A stretch of 40,731 nt of DNA from JBCBTD01 sp039818825 (GTDB lineage Bacteria > Pseudomonadota > Alphaproteobacteria > Geminicoccales > Geminicoccaceae). The translations under genes were made by a program, and so were the position numbers. Where the stretch lies: assembly GCA_039818825.1 (NCBI GenBank), contig JBCBTD010000037.1, forward strand, positions 1 to 40,731, read 5' to 3'. This document shows positions 7,861 to 15,651 of the stretch, piece by piece; position 1 is the first letter of the stretch; each line of letters starts with the position of its first letter. The notes beneath the pieces are model-generated. The model was not told where the DNA came from. It saw nothing but the letters and a program-made list of their open reading frames with translations, and made no database searches.

Positions 7861-8612
7861 GCGCCGGCTGTTTCGGCCACCCGCTCGAACGCGAGGAACG
7901 TCGGTCGACGACCCGCGACGACGGCCTTGACCTCGTACCGCGTCGGCGGCCAGTCGGCGGGCCGGACACGCCAGTCGTCGGGTCGTTCGGCGGTCCATCT
8001 CAGCCTCGATTCCGTCGCCGCGGCCTCCAGCATCCAACCCACGTAGCCGTCATGATCGGTGGCGAGCCTCAAGGTTCCGCCGACCCGCAGGAGCCGCGCG
8101 ACCTCGCCGAGGCTCCAGGCATCGACGATCCGCCGTTTGTGGTGCCGGGTCTTCGGCCAAGGGTCGGGGAACAGTACCGCCACTCGGTCGAGACAGGCGT
8201 CCGGCAACGCCCGCAACAAGAGCCGCGCGTCGTCGACCACCACGCGCACGTTCTGCAACTCCTGGCGGTCGATTTCCGTGAGCAGCGCGGCAACCCCGTT
8301 GACGTAAGGCTCGACGCCGAGGTGGAGCACGTCCGGATGGGCGGCAGCTTGGGCCGCCAGATGCTCACCACTGCCGAACCCGATCTCCAGCCACAGGCGC
8401 CCGTCACCTGGGCCGTGCAGTGTTGCAGGATCGATGCGCGTACCGAGCGCCGGCAGCGCCAAGCGCACCGACGGCAAGAACGTTTCGAGTGCGGCCTTGC
8501 GGCCGGGCTTGAGTCGTGGCCCCAGACGGCGGCCGTAGAGCCGTCGTCGGGGGAGGTCCGTCTCGATCAGACGGCTTTCCCCAGCGCCTCGACGAGGTCG
8601 GTGCGTTCCCAC
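7842..8612 (-). CDS. trmB: tRNA (guanine(46)-N7)-methyltransferase
   Basis: Uses S-adenosylmethionine to form m7G46 in the variable loop of tRNA. The SAM-binding motif is LWLEIGFGSGEHLAAQAAAHPDV, and the family-specific block DRVAVLFPDPWPKTRHHKRRIV is intact. The segment LYGRRLGPRLKPGR near the N-terminus is also typical. The start is poorly defined: GTG at 8612 (256 aa) overlaps the end of metK by 46 nt, and no better ATG or GTG lies nearer the conserved part, so the first 20 residues may be wrong. It directly follows metK, which makes its methyl donor; whether this linkage is functional or only positional is inference. A terminator-like hairpin follows it. Confidence 0.93.
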   Translation of the reverse strand: MGTHRPRRGAGESRLIETDLPRRRLYGRRLGPRLKPGRKAALETFLPSVRLALPALGTRIDPATLHGPGDGRLWLEIGFGSGEHLAAQAAAHPDVLHLGVEPYVNGVAALLTEIDRQELQNVRVVVDDARLLLRALPDACLDRVAVLFPDPWPKTRHHKRRIVDAWSLGEVARLLRVGGTLRLATDHDGYVGWMLEAAATESRLRWTAERPDDWRVRPADWPPTRYEVKAVVAGRRPTFLAFERVAETAGACHRAS

Positions 8613-9709
8613 GAGAACCCACCATCGGCGTCGGGCTCGCGACCGAAATGGCCGTAGGCGGCGGTCCGCTCGTAGATCGGGCGATCGAGGCCGAGATGCC
8701 GGCGAATGCCGTTCGGCGACAGGTCCACCAGCTCGGCAAGGGCAGCACCGAGCTGCGCCTCCGGCACCTTACCGGTGCCTTGGGTGTCGACGTAGACGGC
8801 CAACGGCTTCGCTACGCCGATCGCGTAGGCGAGCTGGATGACGCAGCGCCGCGCGAGTTCGGCGGCAACGACGTTTTTGGCCAAGTAGCGGGCGGCGTAT
8901 GCGGCCGAGCGATCCACCTTGGTCGGGTCCTTGCCGGAGAAGGCGCCGCCGCCGTGGGGCGCCGCGCCGCCATAGGTGTCGACGATGATCTTGCGGCCGG
9001 TGAGCCCACAGTCGCCGTCGGGGCCGCCGATGACGAACTTGCCGGTCGGGTTGACGTAGAGTTTTTCCTCGGCCGGCATCCACCCTGCCGGCAGCACCGC
9101 CTCGACGTAGCGCCTGGCGATGGCGCGGACGTCGTCGGCGTGGGCATCCTCGCTGTGCTGGGTCGACACGACGACGCTGTCGCAGCCCACGGGCCGCCCG
9201 TCGCGATAGACCAGCGTCACCTGGCTCTTGCTGTCGGGGCCGAGCAGCGGCTCAGCGCCGGCGCGGCGGGCATCGGCCATGCGCCGCAGGATGGCATGCG
9301 AATAGAGAATAGGCGCCGGCATCAGCTCCGGGGTCTCGTCGCAGGCGAAGCCGAACATGATGCCCTGATCGCCGGCGCCGGCATTGTCCACACCTTGGGC
9401 GATGTCGGCAGACTGGGCGTGAAGCAGCACGTCCACGGTCGCCGACTGATGATGGAAGCCGTCCTGCTCGTAGCCGATCTCGGCGACGCAGCGTCGTGCG
9501 TGCGCCTCCACGGAATCGAGGACCGCGGCTGGGCCGCGCGTCTCGCCAGCGATGACGATGCGATTGGTCGTCGTCAGCGTCTCGCAAGCGACCCGCGCAT
9601 CAGGTTGCGCGGCCAAGTAAGCGTCGACCACGGCATCCGAGATGCGGTCACAGATCTTGTCGGGATGGCCTTCCGACACCGATTCGCTCGTAAAGAGAAA
9701 TTCGTTCAA
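8567..9709 (-). CDS. metK: S-adenosylmethionine synthase
   Basis: Makes S-adenosylmethionine from methionine and ATP in the cytosol. It has 380 residues, the usual length. Hallmarks are SESVSEGHPDKICDRISDAVVD at the N-terminus, the GAGDQGIMFG signature, and the second signature GGGAFSGKDPTKVDRSAAY. The start codon is TTG at 9709, the only sensible start in frame for MNEFLFTSES; a GAGGG ribosome-binding site sits seven bases upstream. A weak start on a highly used enzyme may be a form of expression control. It lies downstream of the small HTH gene across a 73-nt gap that contains a hairpin, and it overlaps trmB. Confidence 0.97.
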   Translation of the reverse strand: MNEFLFTSESVSEGHPDKICDRISDAVVDAYLAAQPDARVACETLTTTNRIVIAGETRGPAAVLDSVEAHARRCVAEIGYEQDGFHHQSATVDVLLHAQSADIAQGVDNAGAGDQGIMFGFACDETPELMPAPILYSHAILRRMADARRAGAEPLLGPDSKSQVTLVYRDGRPVGCDSVVVSTQHSEDAHADDVRAIARRYVEAVLPAGWMPAEEKLYVNPTGKFVIGGPDGDCGLTGRKIIVDTYGGAAPHGGGAFSGKDPTKVDRSAAYAARYLAKNVVAAELARRCVIQLAYAIGVAKPLAVYVDTQGTGKVPEAQLGAALAELVDLSPNGIRRHLGLDRPIYERTAAYGHFGREPDADGGFSWERTDLVEALGKAV

Positions 9710-9726
9710 GCGGCGCCCTCACTGTT

Positions 9727-9747
9727 CGGGGAAGGTTCGTTCCCCCG
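9727..9747 (-). other. Leader hairpin upstream of metK
   Basis: On the minus strand CGGGGGAA, a short loop and TTCCCCG can pair as a 7-bp stem with one bulged G, about 18 nt before the metK start. I compared the gap by eye with SAM-II and SAM/SAH riboswitch motifs known near met genes in alphaproteobacteria and could not recognise either. It is listed as structure only. Confidence 0.35.
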
Positions 9748-9782
9748 TCGACGCGGTTTCCTGCCGGGGCTGCTTCGCGTGG

Positions 9783-10223
9783 TCAAGTCGGGATGCGTCG
9801 GGACGTCTCGAACTCCGCGACCGACTTGGTGAGATCGAGTATCTTCCGCCGGAGGTCCGGATCGCCGATCCGCTCGAAGGCGCGAACCAGTTCCAGCGTG
9901 TCGCGCCCTCCCTGAACGGTCGAGGTGAAGCCCGAGGCTGCGTAGGATGACGCTTCCTCGGCAAGCCCGAGCGATGCGGCGGGCGCGTCCGGGCCGGTCA
10001 GCAACTCCTCGAAGAAGAAGCTGACCTCGACCTCCAGTGCCCGTGCCGCCTCGAACAGCCTGCTGGCACCCAGCCGGTTGGCGCCGCGCTCGTACTTCTG
10101 GATCTGCTGGAACGTCAATCCCAGCAGCTCGCCCAAGCGCTCCTGACTCATTCCAAGGAGCAGCCGTCGCATGCGCAGACGGCGGCCGACGTGGCGATCG
10201 ACGAGATGCGGCTCCGCCGTCAT
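9783..10223 (-). CDS. XRE-family helix-turn-helix regulator upstream of metK
   Basis: Probable DNA-binding regulator of 146 residues. Residues about 10-65 form a lambda-repressor-like HTH: VGRRLRMRRLLLGMSQERLGELLGLTFQQIQKYERGANRLGASRLFEAARALEV, with the usual Ser-Gln at the start of helix 2 and QQIQKYERG as recognition helix. The C-terminal half (residues 75-146) is helical and charged and has no motif known to me. Small proteins of this kind are commonly found next to metK in alphaproteobacteria, so a role in metK or cell-cycle-linked control is plausible but not shown here. The ATG at 10223 lies 17 nt after the lnt stop, with GAGAG about eleven bases upstream. Confidence 0.85.
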   Translation of the reverse strand: MTAEPHLVDRHVGRRLRMRRLLLGMSQERLGELLGLTFQQIQKYERGANRLGASRLFEAARALEVEVSFFFEELLTGPDAPAASLGLAEEASSYAASGFTSTVQGGRDTLELVRAFERIGDPDLRRKILDLTKSVAEFETSRRIPT

Positions 10224-10240
10224 TCGGGAAAATCTCTCGG

Positions 10241-11827
10241 TCAGGACGCCCGACTATCGTTCGTCGCATCGGTCTTGTTAACCCGTGAGACACCCGCCGA
10301 TGCCTCACGGAGTACGCCTCCAACACACAAAGCCGCCAGTGTAGCCGCGAGGACGGCCCACCGCTGGGAGGCGAACGGGGTCGGCGGCCGAGCCGACGGC
10401 AGTGTCACGTCGATCGTCCCACGCGCACCGACCTCCAGCCGCTCGTGGACCCGGCCCAGCGGATCGATGACCGCGCTGATTCCCGAGTTGGCGACGCGAA
10501 TCAGCGGCAGCCCCTCTTCCACGGCCCGCATCCGTGCCATCGCCAGATGTTGCTGCGGTCCGAAGCTGTCGCCGAACCACGTGTCGATCGTGACGTTCAG
10601 CAGCCATTCGGGCCGCGGGCCCCGATAGGTGCGACCGGCGAAGATCGCCTCGTAGCAGACCAGCGAGCTGAACGAGGGCAGGCCGGGCAGGCTGATGGTC
10701 TCCCGGCCGATCCCGCGATGGTAGTCGACCGAGCCCGCAGCCAGCTTGTCGAGACCGACCCGACCGAGCACTTCGCGGAACGGTAGGAACTCGCCGAACG
10801 GTACCAGATCGACCTTGTCGTAGCGGGCGTGGAGCGCAGCGTCCCCACCGACGACGAAGACGCTGTTGGTAACGCCTAGCAGCCCACCGTCGGCAGCGCG
10901 GACCGCGCGATCGCCGCCGGTGATCAACCACGGCACGTTGCCGGCAGCGGCAAGTGCCTGGGCGATCAGCGTTCGCGCGGTCGTGTCGGTCTCCAGAAAG
11001 TATGGAGCCGCTCCTTCCGACCAGATGACGGCATCCACCGCCGCGGGCGACGACGAGGTCAGCGCCAGCTGCCGGAAGTACCAGGTGCGCAAACGATCCG
11101 GATCGAAGCCGTGGTCGAGCGTGAACGCGCCTTGGACGAGGCGCAGCTGGGTCGCCGTCCATGCCGTTTCCTCGGTCAGTCGAAGCGTACCGTAGAGGCC
11201 GAGTGCCACCAGGCCGCACGCGGTCAAGCCGAGCCAGCGCCACCGCTCCTTGGGACCGACCGTCAGCGCCACCGGGGCAACGCCGAGGAGCAGGGCGAGC
11301 GCGCCCAGCCACCATACCGAGCCGATGGCGGCGCCCTGCGCCAGGCTCGGCCAACCAGCGAAGGCATAGCCCACGAGGTTCCAGGGAAACTGCCCGATCC
11401 AACCGCGGAGCGCCTCGCCGAGTAGCCACAGCGGAACGAACAGCAGTGCCGCAGCGAGCGGGCTCCGCCAACGGCGCAGCGCGAGCAGGCTGACGACGCT
11501 GCCTTGGATCAGGCCGATGCCGAAGCAGAGGAGTGCCACCGCCGGCACCGCCAAGGCGCCGAAGCGCTCGGCGTCGACGGTAAAGGCGATCGCGATCCAG
11601 TGCAGGCCGACCGATGCCTGCGCGAAGACGAATGCGACCGCGCATCGCCAGGCCTGCGGCCACCGCTCTGCGCGTACCAGCAACGCGAGCAACCAGCCGT
11701 AGGCGAACAGTGCCGGCAGCAGATCCGTCGGCGGCAAGGCGAGTGCGCTCACCGCGCCGGCGGCGAGGGCCTGGACGATGGGGCGGGCAAGCGTTGCGCC
11801 CGCGCGGCCTGCGAGTGTGGGCGTCAC
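10241..11827 (-). CDS. lnt: Apolipoprotein N-acyltransferase
   Basis: Inner-membrane enzyme that adds the third acyl chain to lipoproteins. The N-terminal 210 residues carry several hydrophobic segments, and residues about 225-490 form the periplasmic nitrilase-like domain. The catalytic triad is visible as Glu271 (IWSEGAAPYF), Lys338 (YDKVDLVPFGEFLPF) and Cys391 (SLVCYEAIF). Other family blocks are GQFPWNLVGYAFAGWPSLAQ and WLLNVTIDTWFGDSFGPQQHLAMARMRAVE. A last hydrophobic segment closes the domain (WAVLAATLAALCVGGVL). The start is GTG 11827, overlapping the stop of the CorC-like gene as GTGA, so translation is likely coupled. The residue after the catalytic glutamate is Gly, where Thr, Ser or Ala is more common. 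Confidence 0.95.
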   Translation of the reverse strand: MTPTLAGRAGATLARPIVQALAAGAVSALALPPTDLLPALFAYGWLLALLVRAERWPQAWRCAVAFVFAQASVGLHWIAIAFTVDAERFGALAVPAVALLCFGIGLIQGSVVSLLALRRWRSPLAAALLFVPLWLLGEALRGWIGQFPWNLVGYAFAGWPSLAQGAAIGSVWWLGALALLLGVAPVALTVGPKERWRWLGLTACGLVALGLYGTLRLTEETAWTATQLRLVQGAFTLDHGFDPDRLRTWYFRQLALTSSSPAAVDAVIWSEGAAPYFLETDTTARTLIAQALAAAGNVPWLITGGDRAVRAADGGLLGVTNSVFVVGGDAALHARYDKVDLVPFGEFLPFREVLGRVGLDKLAAGSVDYHRGIGRETISLPGLPSFSSLVCYEAIFAGRTYRGPRPEWLLNVTIDTWFGDSFGPQQHLAMARMRAVEEGLPLIRVANSGISAVIDPLGRVHERLEVGARGTIDVTLPSARPPTPFASQRWAVLAATLAALCVGGVLREASAGVSRVNKTDATNDSRAS

Positions 11828-12717
11828 GCTTCGGTGATTACCGGCGCCGGATCGATCTTGTGGATGCGCAACCGTTTGACCCGTCGCGGATCGGCGTCCA
11901 GCACCTCGAACTCCAGCCCGGCGGTCGGGTGCGGGATCACTTCGCCGCGCGCGGGTACCCGGTCCAGCAGCATGAAGACCAGACCGCCCAAGGTGTCGGC
12001 GTCGTCGCGGCGATCCTCGTCCAAAAGGGCCAGGCCGAGCTTGGCCTCCAACTCCTCCAGTTCGACCCTGGCATCCGCCTCGAGCTTGCCGTCGGCGAGC
12101 TCCTGGAGCGTGGGCGCGACGATGCGGTCATGCTCGTCCTGGATCTCGCCAACGATCTCCTCGACCAAGTCCTCGATCGTGACCAACCCGTCGGTGCCGC
12201 CGTACTCGTCGACGACCACGGCCATGTGGATCCGCGTGTCGCGCATCTGCAGCAGCAGGTCGATGACGCGCATCGAAGGTGGAACGTGGAGGGTCTGACG
12301 GAGCTGGTCGGCGAGCACGAAGGTGTCGCCGTCGCCCCAAAACGGCAGCAGATCCTTGATGTGGATCAGGCCGACGACATCGTCCAGGGTCTGGCGGAAC
12401 ACCGGCAGCCGGGTGTGGCCGGCATCGCGCATGGCGCTCAAGACGGTGTCCAGATCGGCCTCCAGATCGATGGCCTGGACGTCGGACCGCGGCACCATGA
12501 CGTCGGAGACTTGGAGATCGCCGAAGCTCAACGCATTGAGCAGCAGGCGGCGCTCCTGTTCGCTGAGACTGGTGAGGCTCTGTTGCTGATCTTCCAGCAG
12601 CTCCTCGATCGTCTCGCGCAGCGAGTTGCCTTCGTCGTTCCCGGCGAACGCGAGGTGACGAAGGCGGCGGAAGAGGCTGACGACCGGCCCTTGGCCGCCG
12701 CCCGTCTCACCGTTCAT
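11824..12717 (-). CDS. CorC/TlyC-family CBS-domain protein
   Basis: Cytosolic protein with a pair of CBS domains (residues about 68-190, starting VSDVMVPRSDVQAIDLEADLD and including HTRLPVFRQTLDDVVGLIHIKDLL and HMAVVVDEYGGTDGLVTIEDLVEEIVGEI) followed by a CorC_HlyC transporter-associated domain (about 210-285, LGGLVFMLLDRVPARGEVI). E. coli CorC (YbeX) is linked to Mg/Co efflux and, with YbeY, to ribosome metabolism; the hemolysin label often attached to this family is historical. It lacks the membrane DUF21 domain, so it is the short soluble form. It sits between ybeY and lnt with 4-nt overlaps on both sides, matching the ybeZ-ybeY-ybeX-lnt order of E. coli. Confidence 0.93.
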   Translation of the reverse strand: MNGETGGGQGPVVSLFRRLRHLAFAGNDEGNSLRETIEELLEDQQQSLTSLSEQERRLLLNALSFGDLQVSDVMVPRSDVQAIDLEADLDTVLSAMRDAGHTRLPVFRQTLDDVVGLIHIKDLLPFWGDGDTFVLADQLRQTLHVPPSMRVIDLLLQMRDTRIHMAVVVDEYGGTDGLVTIEDLVEEIVGEIQDEHDRIVAPTLQELADGKLEADARVELEELEAKLGLALLDEDRRDDADTLGGLVFMLLDRVPARGEVIPHPTAGLEFEVLDADPRRVKRLRIHKIDPAPVITEA

Positions 12718-13238
12718 GTCGAGGTCTCCAGGAGCAACGCCCGGCCGGCATAGGGGTCCGGGAGCCCGAGATCAGCTAGGATCGCGACTTCCAGCGCTTC
12801 CATTCGAGCGGCGTCGTCGGGCGTTTGGTGGTCGTAGTGGAGGAGGTGTAGCAGGCCATGGACGATCAGGTGACGGACGTGGTCGGCGAGCGGCGCGCCG
12901 AGCGCGGCAGCGTCGTCGGTGCAGGTCCGGTGGCCGACGACCACGTCGCCGAGGAGCACGGGTCCGAAGGGCGCGGGCCCGAGGTCCGTCGGCGTCGTCG
13001 CCGGGAACGAAAGCACGTCGGTCGGGCGGTCATGGCCGCGCCACGCGGCGTTCAGGCGTTGGACCGTCACATCGTCGGCGAAGTGGATTCCGATCTCGGT
13101 CGGTCCGAGCGCACGGGCTTCGGGCAGCCGCCGCCAAACGGCACCGCAGGCATCATCGACGAGGGCCGCAGCGTCGATCCCGGCGTCGGACCACACGGCG
13201 TCGACCACCACTTCACAACTCGGAGGTTCCTCGCTCAT
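12714..13238 (-). CDS. ybeY: Endoribonuclease YbeY (rRNA maturation RNase)
   Basis: Single-strand-specific metallo-RNase used in 16S rRNA 3' end maturation and ribosome quality control. The zinc-binding signature HGLLHLLHYDH supplies His127, His131 and His137. The usual preceding segment RPTDVLSFPA and LLGDVVVGHRTC are also present. It has 174 residues, slightly longer than E. coli YbeY, mainly in the N-terminal part. The ATG overlaps the phoH stop as ATGA and the stop overlaps the next start, so phoH-ybeY-corC-lnt is a tight unit. Function is confidently assigned from family and motif. Confidence 0.96.
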   Translation of the reverse strand: MSEEPPSCEVVVDAVWSDAGIDAAALVDDACGAVWRRLPEARALGPTEIGIHFADDVTVQRLNAAWRGHDRPTDVLSFPATTPTDLGPAPFGPVLLGDVVVGHRTCTDDAAALGAPLADHVRHLIVHGLLHLLHYDHQTPDDAARMEALEVAILADLGLPDPYAGRALLLETST

Positions 13239-14179
13239 GGCTTCGCCTGCCGTGGTCCCGCTTCGTCGTCCAATGCCTCGAGGATCACGGAGACGAGCGG
13301 ATGCCTGACGATGTCACCCCGATCGAAGCGTGTCATGGCGATTCCCGGGAGGTTCTCCAGGCGATCGGTGGCGACGACCAAGCCCGAAGCAACGCCCGGC
13401 GGGAGATCGGTCTGGGAGGGATCGCCGGTGACCACCATCCGCGAGCCTTCGCCGAGGCGGGTCAGGAACATCTTCATCTGCGCCGGCGTCGTGTTCTGCG
13501 CCTCGTCGAGGATGACGAACGCGTGGCTCAGCGTCCGCCCGCGCATGAACGCCAGCGGCGCGATCTCGATCTCACCGGAGGCGAGCTTGGTGTTCAGCTT
13601 GCCGTCGTGCACCATGTCGCGCAGCGCGTCGTAGAGTGGGCGAAGGTAGGGATCGACCTTCTCCTTCATGTCGCCGGGCAGGAAGCCCAGCCTCTCGCCG
13701 GCCTCGACTGCCGGTCGTGACAACACCAACCGCTCGATCACGTTCTGTTTCAACAAGCTGACCGCTTGGGCAACCGCCAGATAAGTCTTGCCAGTGCCCG
13801 CTGGCCCGAGCCCGAAGACCAGCTCGTGGTCGGCCATCGCGGCGAGGTAGGCGGCTTGGTTTTTGGAACGTGGGGCAATCAGCCGCTTGTCCGTCTTGAT
13901 CGTCAGCGACTGACCACGCGCCGCCGCACCGTTGCCGGCCGACGGCAGATTGGCCAGACGCACGGCAGCCTTGACCTCCGCTGGACCGATGTCCTGGCCG
14001 CGTTCGGCTTTCAGGTAGAGATCATCGACGACCGCCAAGGCCACTTGGCCGTCGTCGCCCTCGGCATGAACCTCGTTGCCGCGCGTGACGAACTGCACGT
14101 CGAGCAACTGCTCGAGTTGTGCCAAGTGCTCGTGATGTTGGCCGAACACGACCTGCGCCAACCGATTGTCCGGCAGCAC
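13235..14179 (-). CDS. ybeZ: PhoH-like ATPase (YbeZ)
   Basis: P-loop ATPase of the PhoH family, genetically and physically tied to YbeY in other bacteria and suspected to act in RNA metabolism. An N-terminal KH-like part (residues 1-80) precedes the ATPase core. Walker A is GPAGTGKTY (about 125-133) and Walker B is FVILDEAQN; VVTGDPSQTDLP is the family sensor region. The start is set at GTG 14179, six bases after the miaB stop; the conserved part begins within a few residues (NRLAQVVFGQHHEHLAQLE), so a CTG slightly upstream cannot be excluded. It is followed by ybeY in the common ybeZYX-lnt order. Confidence 0.94.
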   Translation of the reverse strand: MLPDNRLAQVVFGQHHEHLAQLEQLLDVQFVTRGNEVHAEGDDGQVALAVVDDLYLKAERGQDIGPAEVKAAVRLANLPSAGNGAAARGQSLTIKTDKRLIAPRSKNQAAYLAAMADHELVFGLGPAGTGKTYLAVAQAVSLLKQNVIERLVLSRPAVEAGERLGFLPGDMKEKVDPYLRPLYDALRDMVHDGKLNTKLASGEIEIAPLAFMRGRTLSHAFVILDEAQNTTPAQMKMFLTRLGEGSRMVVTGDPSQTDLPPGVASGLVVATDRLENLPGIAMTRFDRGDIVRHPLVSVILEALDDEAGPRQAKP

Positions 14180-14184
14180 GAGCT

Positions 14185-15546
14185 TCAGACCACCGCCTCC
14201 ACGCTGGACGGGACGTCCACGACGCCGCCGAGGCCGTGGGCGAAGGCGTGGGTGATCCGCACGGGGACGATCTCGCCGAGCAAGGCTTCGTCGCCATCGA
14301 CGTGCACGGCCTGGAGTTGCGGCGACCGGCCTACCAACTGTCCAGGCTTGCGGCCGTGCCCGTCCACGAGCACGTCGACGGTCCGGCCGACGGTCGCGGT
14401 GTTGAAGGCGCGTTGTTGTTCGCCGAGGCGGTGTTGTAGTTCGGCCAGGCGCGCGGCCTTCACCGGCTCGGCGACTTGCTTGCCGAGGATCGCCGCCGGC
14501 GTGCCGGGGCGGCGACTGTACTTGAAGGAGAAAGCTTGGGCGAAGCCGATGTCGTCGACCAAGCGCATCGTGGCGGCGAAGTCGTCGTCGGTCTCGCCGG
14601 GAAAGCCGACGATCAAATCGGACGACAAGGCCAGATCAGGGCGGGTACGCCGAAGCTGCTCGACGATGGCGCGATAGTCGTCGGCCGAACCGCGCCGGTT
14701 CATTGCACCGAGCACCGTGTCTGACCCCGATTGGACCGGCAGATGCAAAAACGGCATCAACGCCTCGACCTCGCCATGGGCGCGGATCAGATCCTCGTCC
14801 ATGTCGGCCGGATGCGAGGTGGTGTAGCGCAGGCGCTGGAGACCATCGATCTCGGCCAGTCGCCTGATCAGTCGTCCGAGTCCCCAGTCCCGGCCGTCCG
14901 GGCCCTCGCCGTGGTAGGCGTTGACGTTCTGGCCGAGGAGCGTGATCTCGCGGACGCCGGCGGTGACCATGGCGCGCGCTTCGGCGACCACCGCGGCGAT
15001 CGGCCGGCTGTCCTCCGCACCGCGCGTGTACGGTACGACGCAAAACGTGCAGAACTTGTCGCAACCCTCTTGGACGGTGAGGAACGCCGAACGGCCCGAG
15101 GTCGGGCTGGCGGTCGGCAGGTGATCGAACTTGCTCTCGGTCGGGAACTCGGTGTCGAGGACGACGCCCTGGCTGCGGGCACGGCGGGCCAACAACTCCG
15201 GTAAGCGATGGTAGCTCTGTGGGCCCACGACGACGTCCACGAACGGCGCTCGCGCCGCCATTGCTTCGCCTTCGGCTTGAGCCACGCACCCGGCAACGGC
15301 GAGTTGCACACGTTTCTGGCCAGCCCGTTCTCGCGCTTCAGCCAGGCGACGCAGCCGTCCGAGTTCCGAGTAGACCTTCTCGGCGGCCTTTTCGCGGATG
15401 TGGCATGTGTTCAGGACGACGAGGTCCGCATCACCCGCGGCATCGGCTACGACATAGCCGTGCGGCCGGAGAACGTCGGCGATCCTCAGGGAATCGTAGA
15501 CGTTCATCTGGCAACCATAGGTCTTGATGTGGAGACGCTTCGTCAC
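14185..15546 (-). CDS. miaB: tRNA-2-methylthio-N6-isopentenyladenosine37 synthase
   Basis: Radical SAM methylthiotransferase modifying A37 of tRNAs that read UNN codons. I chose GTG 15546 (453 aa), giving MTKRLHIKTYGCQMN; the frame extends to a TTG at 15615 but that extra part is not family-like. UPF0004 cysteines are Cys12, Cys48 and Cys87, binding the auxiliary Fe-S cluster. The radical SAM CxxxCxxC is Cys162, Cys166 and Cys169 in GCDKFCTFCVVPYTRG. The C-terminal TRAM domain includes VGRTVDVLVDGHGRKPGQLVGRSPQLQAVHV. It precedes phoH by 6 nt and follows mucR after a UUCG hairpin, which suggests a separate transcription start after mucR, although read-through is possible. Confidence 0.97.
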   Translation of the reverse strand: MTKRLHIKTYGCQMNVYDSLRIADVLRPHGYVVADAAGDADLVVLNTCHIREKAAEKVYSELGRLRRLAEARERAGQKRVQLAVAGCVAQAEGEAMAARAPFVDVVVGPQSYHRLPELLARRARSQGVVLDTEFPTESKFDHLPTASPTSGRSAFLTVQEGCDKFCTFCVVPYTRGAEDSRPIAAVVAEARAMVTAGVREITLLGQNVNAYHGEGPDGRDWGLGRLIRRLAEIDGLQRLRYTTSHPADMDEDLIRAHGEVEALMPFLHLPVQSGSDTVLGAMNRRGSADDYRAIVEQLRRTRPDLALSSDLIVGFPGETDDDFAATMRLVDDIGFAQAFSFKYSRRPGTPAAILGKQVAEPVKAARLAELQHRLGEQQRAFNTATVGRTVDVLVDGHGRKPGQLVGRSPQLQAVHVDGDEALLGEIVPVRITHAFAHGLGGVVDVPSSVEAVV

Positions 15547-15621
15547 GACCCGCTCGATCTGGCCCGCGTACGGGCGATGACTACGGGTATGGTTGATCGA
15601 GCGTCGTGTCGTCAAGCGACA

Positions 15622-15639
15622 GGCCGCCCGAAGGCGGCC
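15622..15639 (-). other. UUCG-tetraloop hairpin between mucR and miaB
   Basis: On the minus strand GGCCGCC-TTCG-GGCGGCC is a perfect 7-bp stem closed by a cUUCGg tetraloop, an exceptionally stable RNA fold. It lies just past the mucR stop. No U-tract follows, so it may protect the mucR 3' end or slow polymerase instead of acting as a full terminator. Confidence 0.55.
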
Positions 15640-15651
15640 CGTCTCGATCGA

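Noticed and set aside
9700..9782. SAM riboswitch upstream of metK
   Set aside because: The gap contains a hairpin, but none of the conserved cores of SAM-II or SAM/SAH riboswitches could be found on the correct strand. A TTCCTG-like string occurs only on the opposite strand.
11824..12717. Hemolysin function for the CBS/CorC protein
   Set aside because: The name comes from an old TlyC assignment; domains and the ybeZYX-lnt context support a cytosolic CorC-type role, not a toxin.
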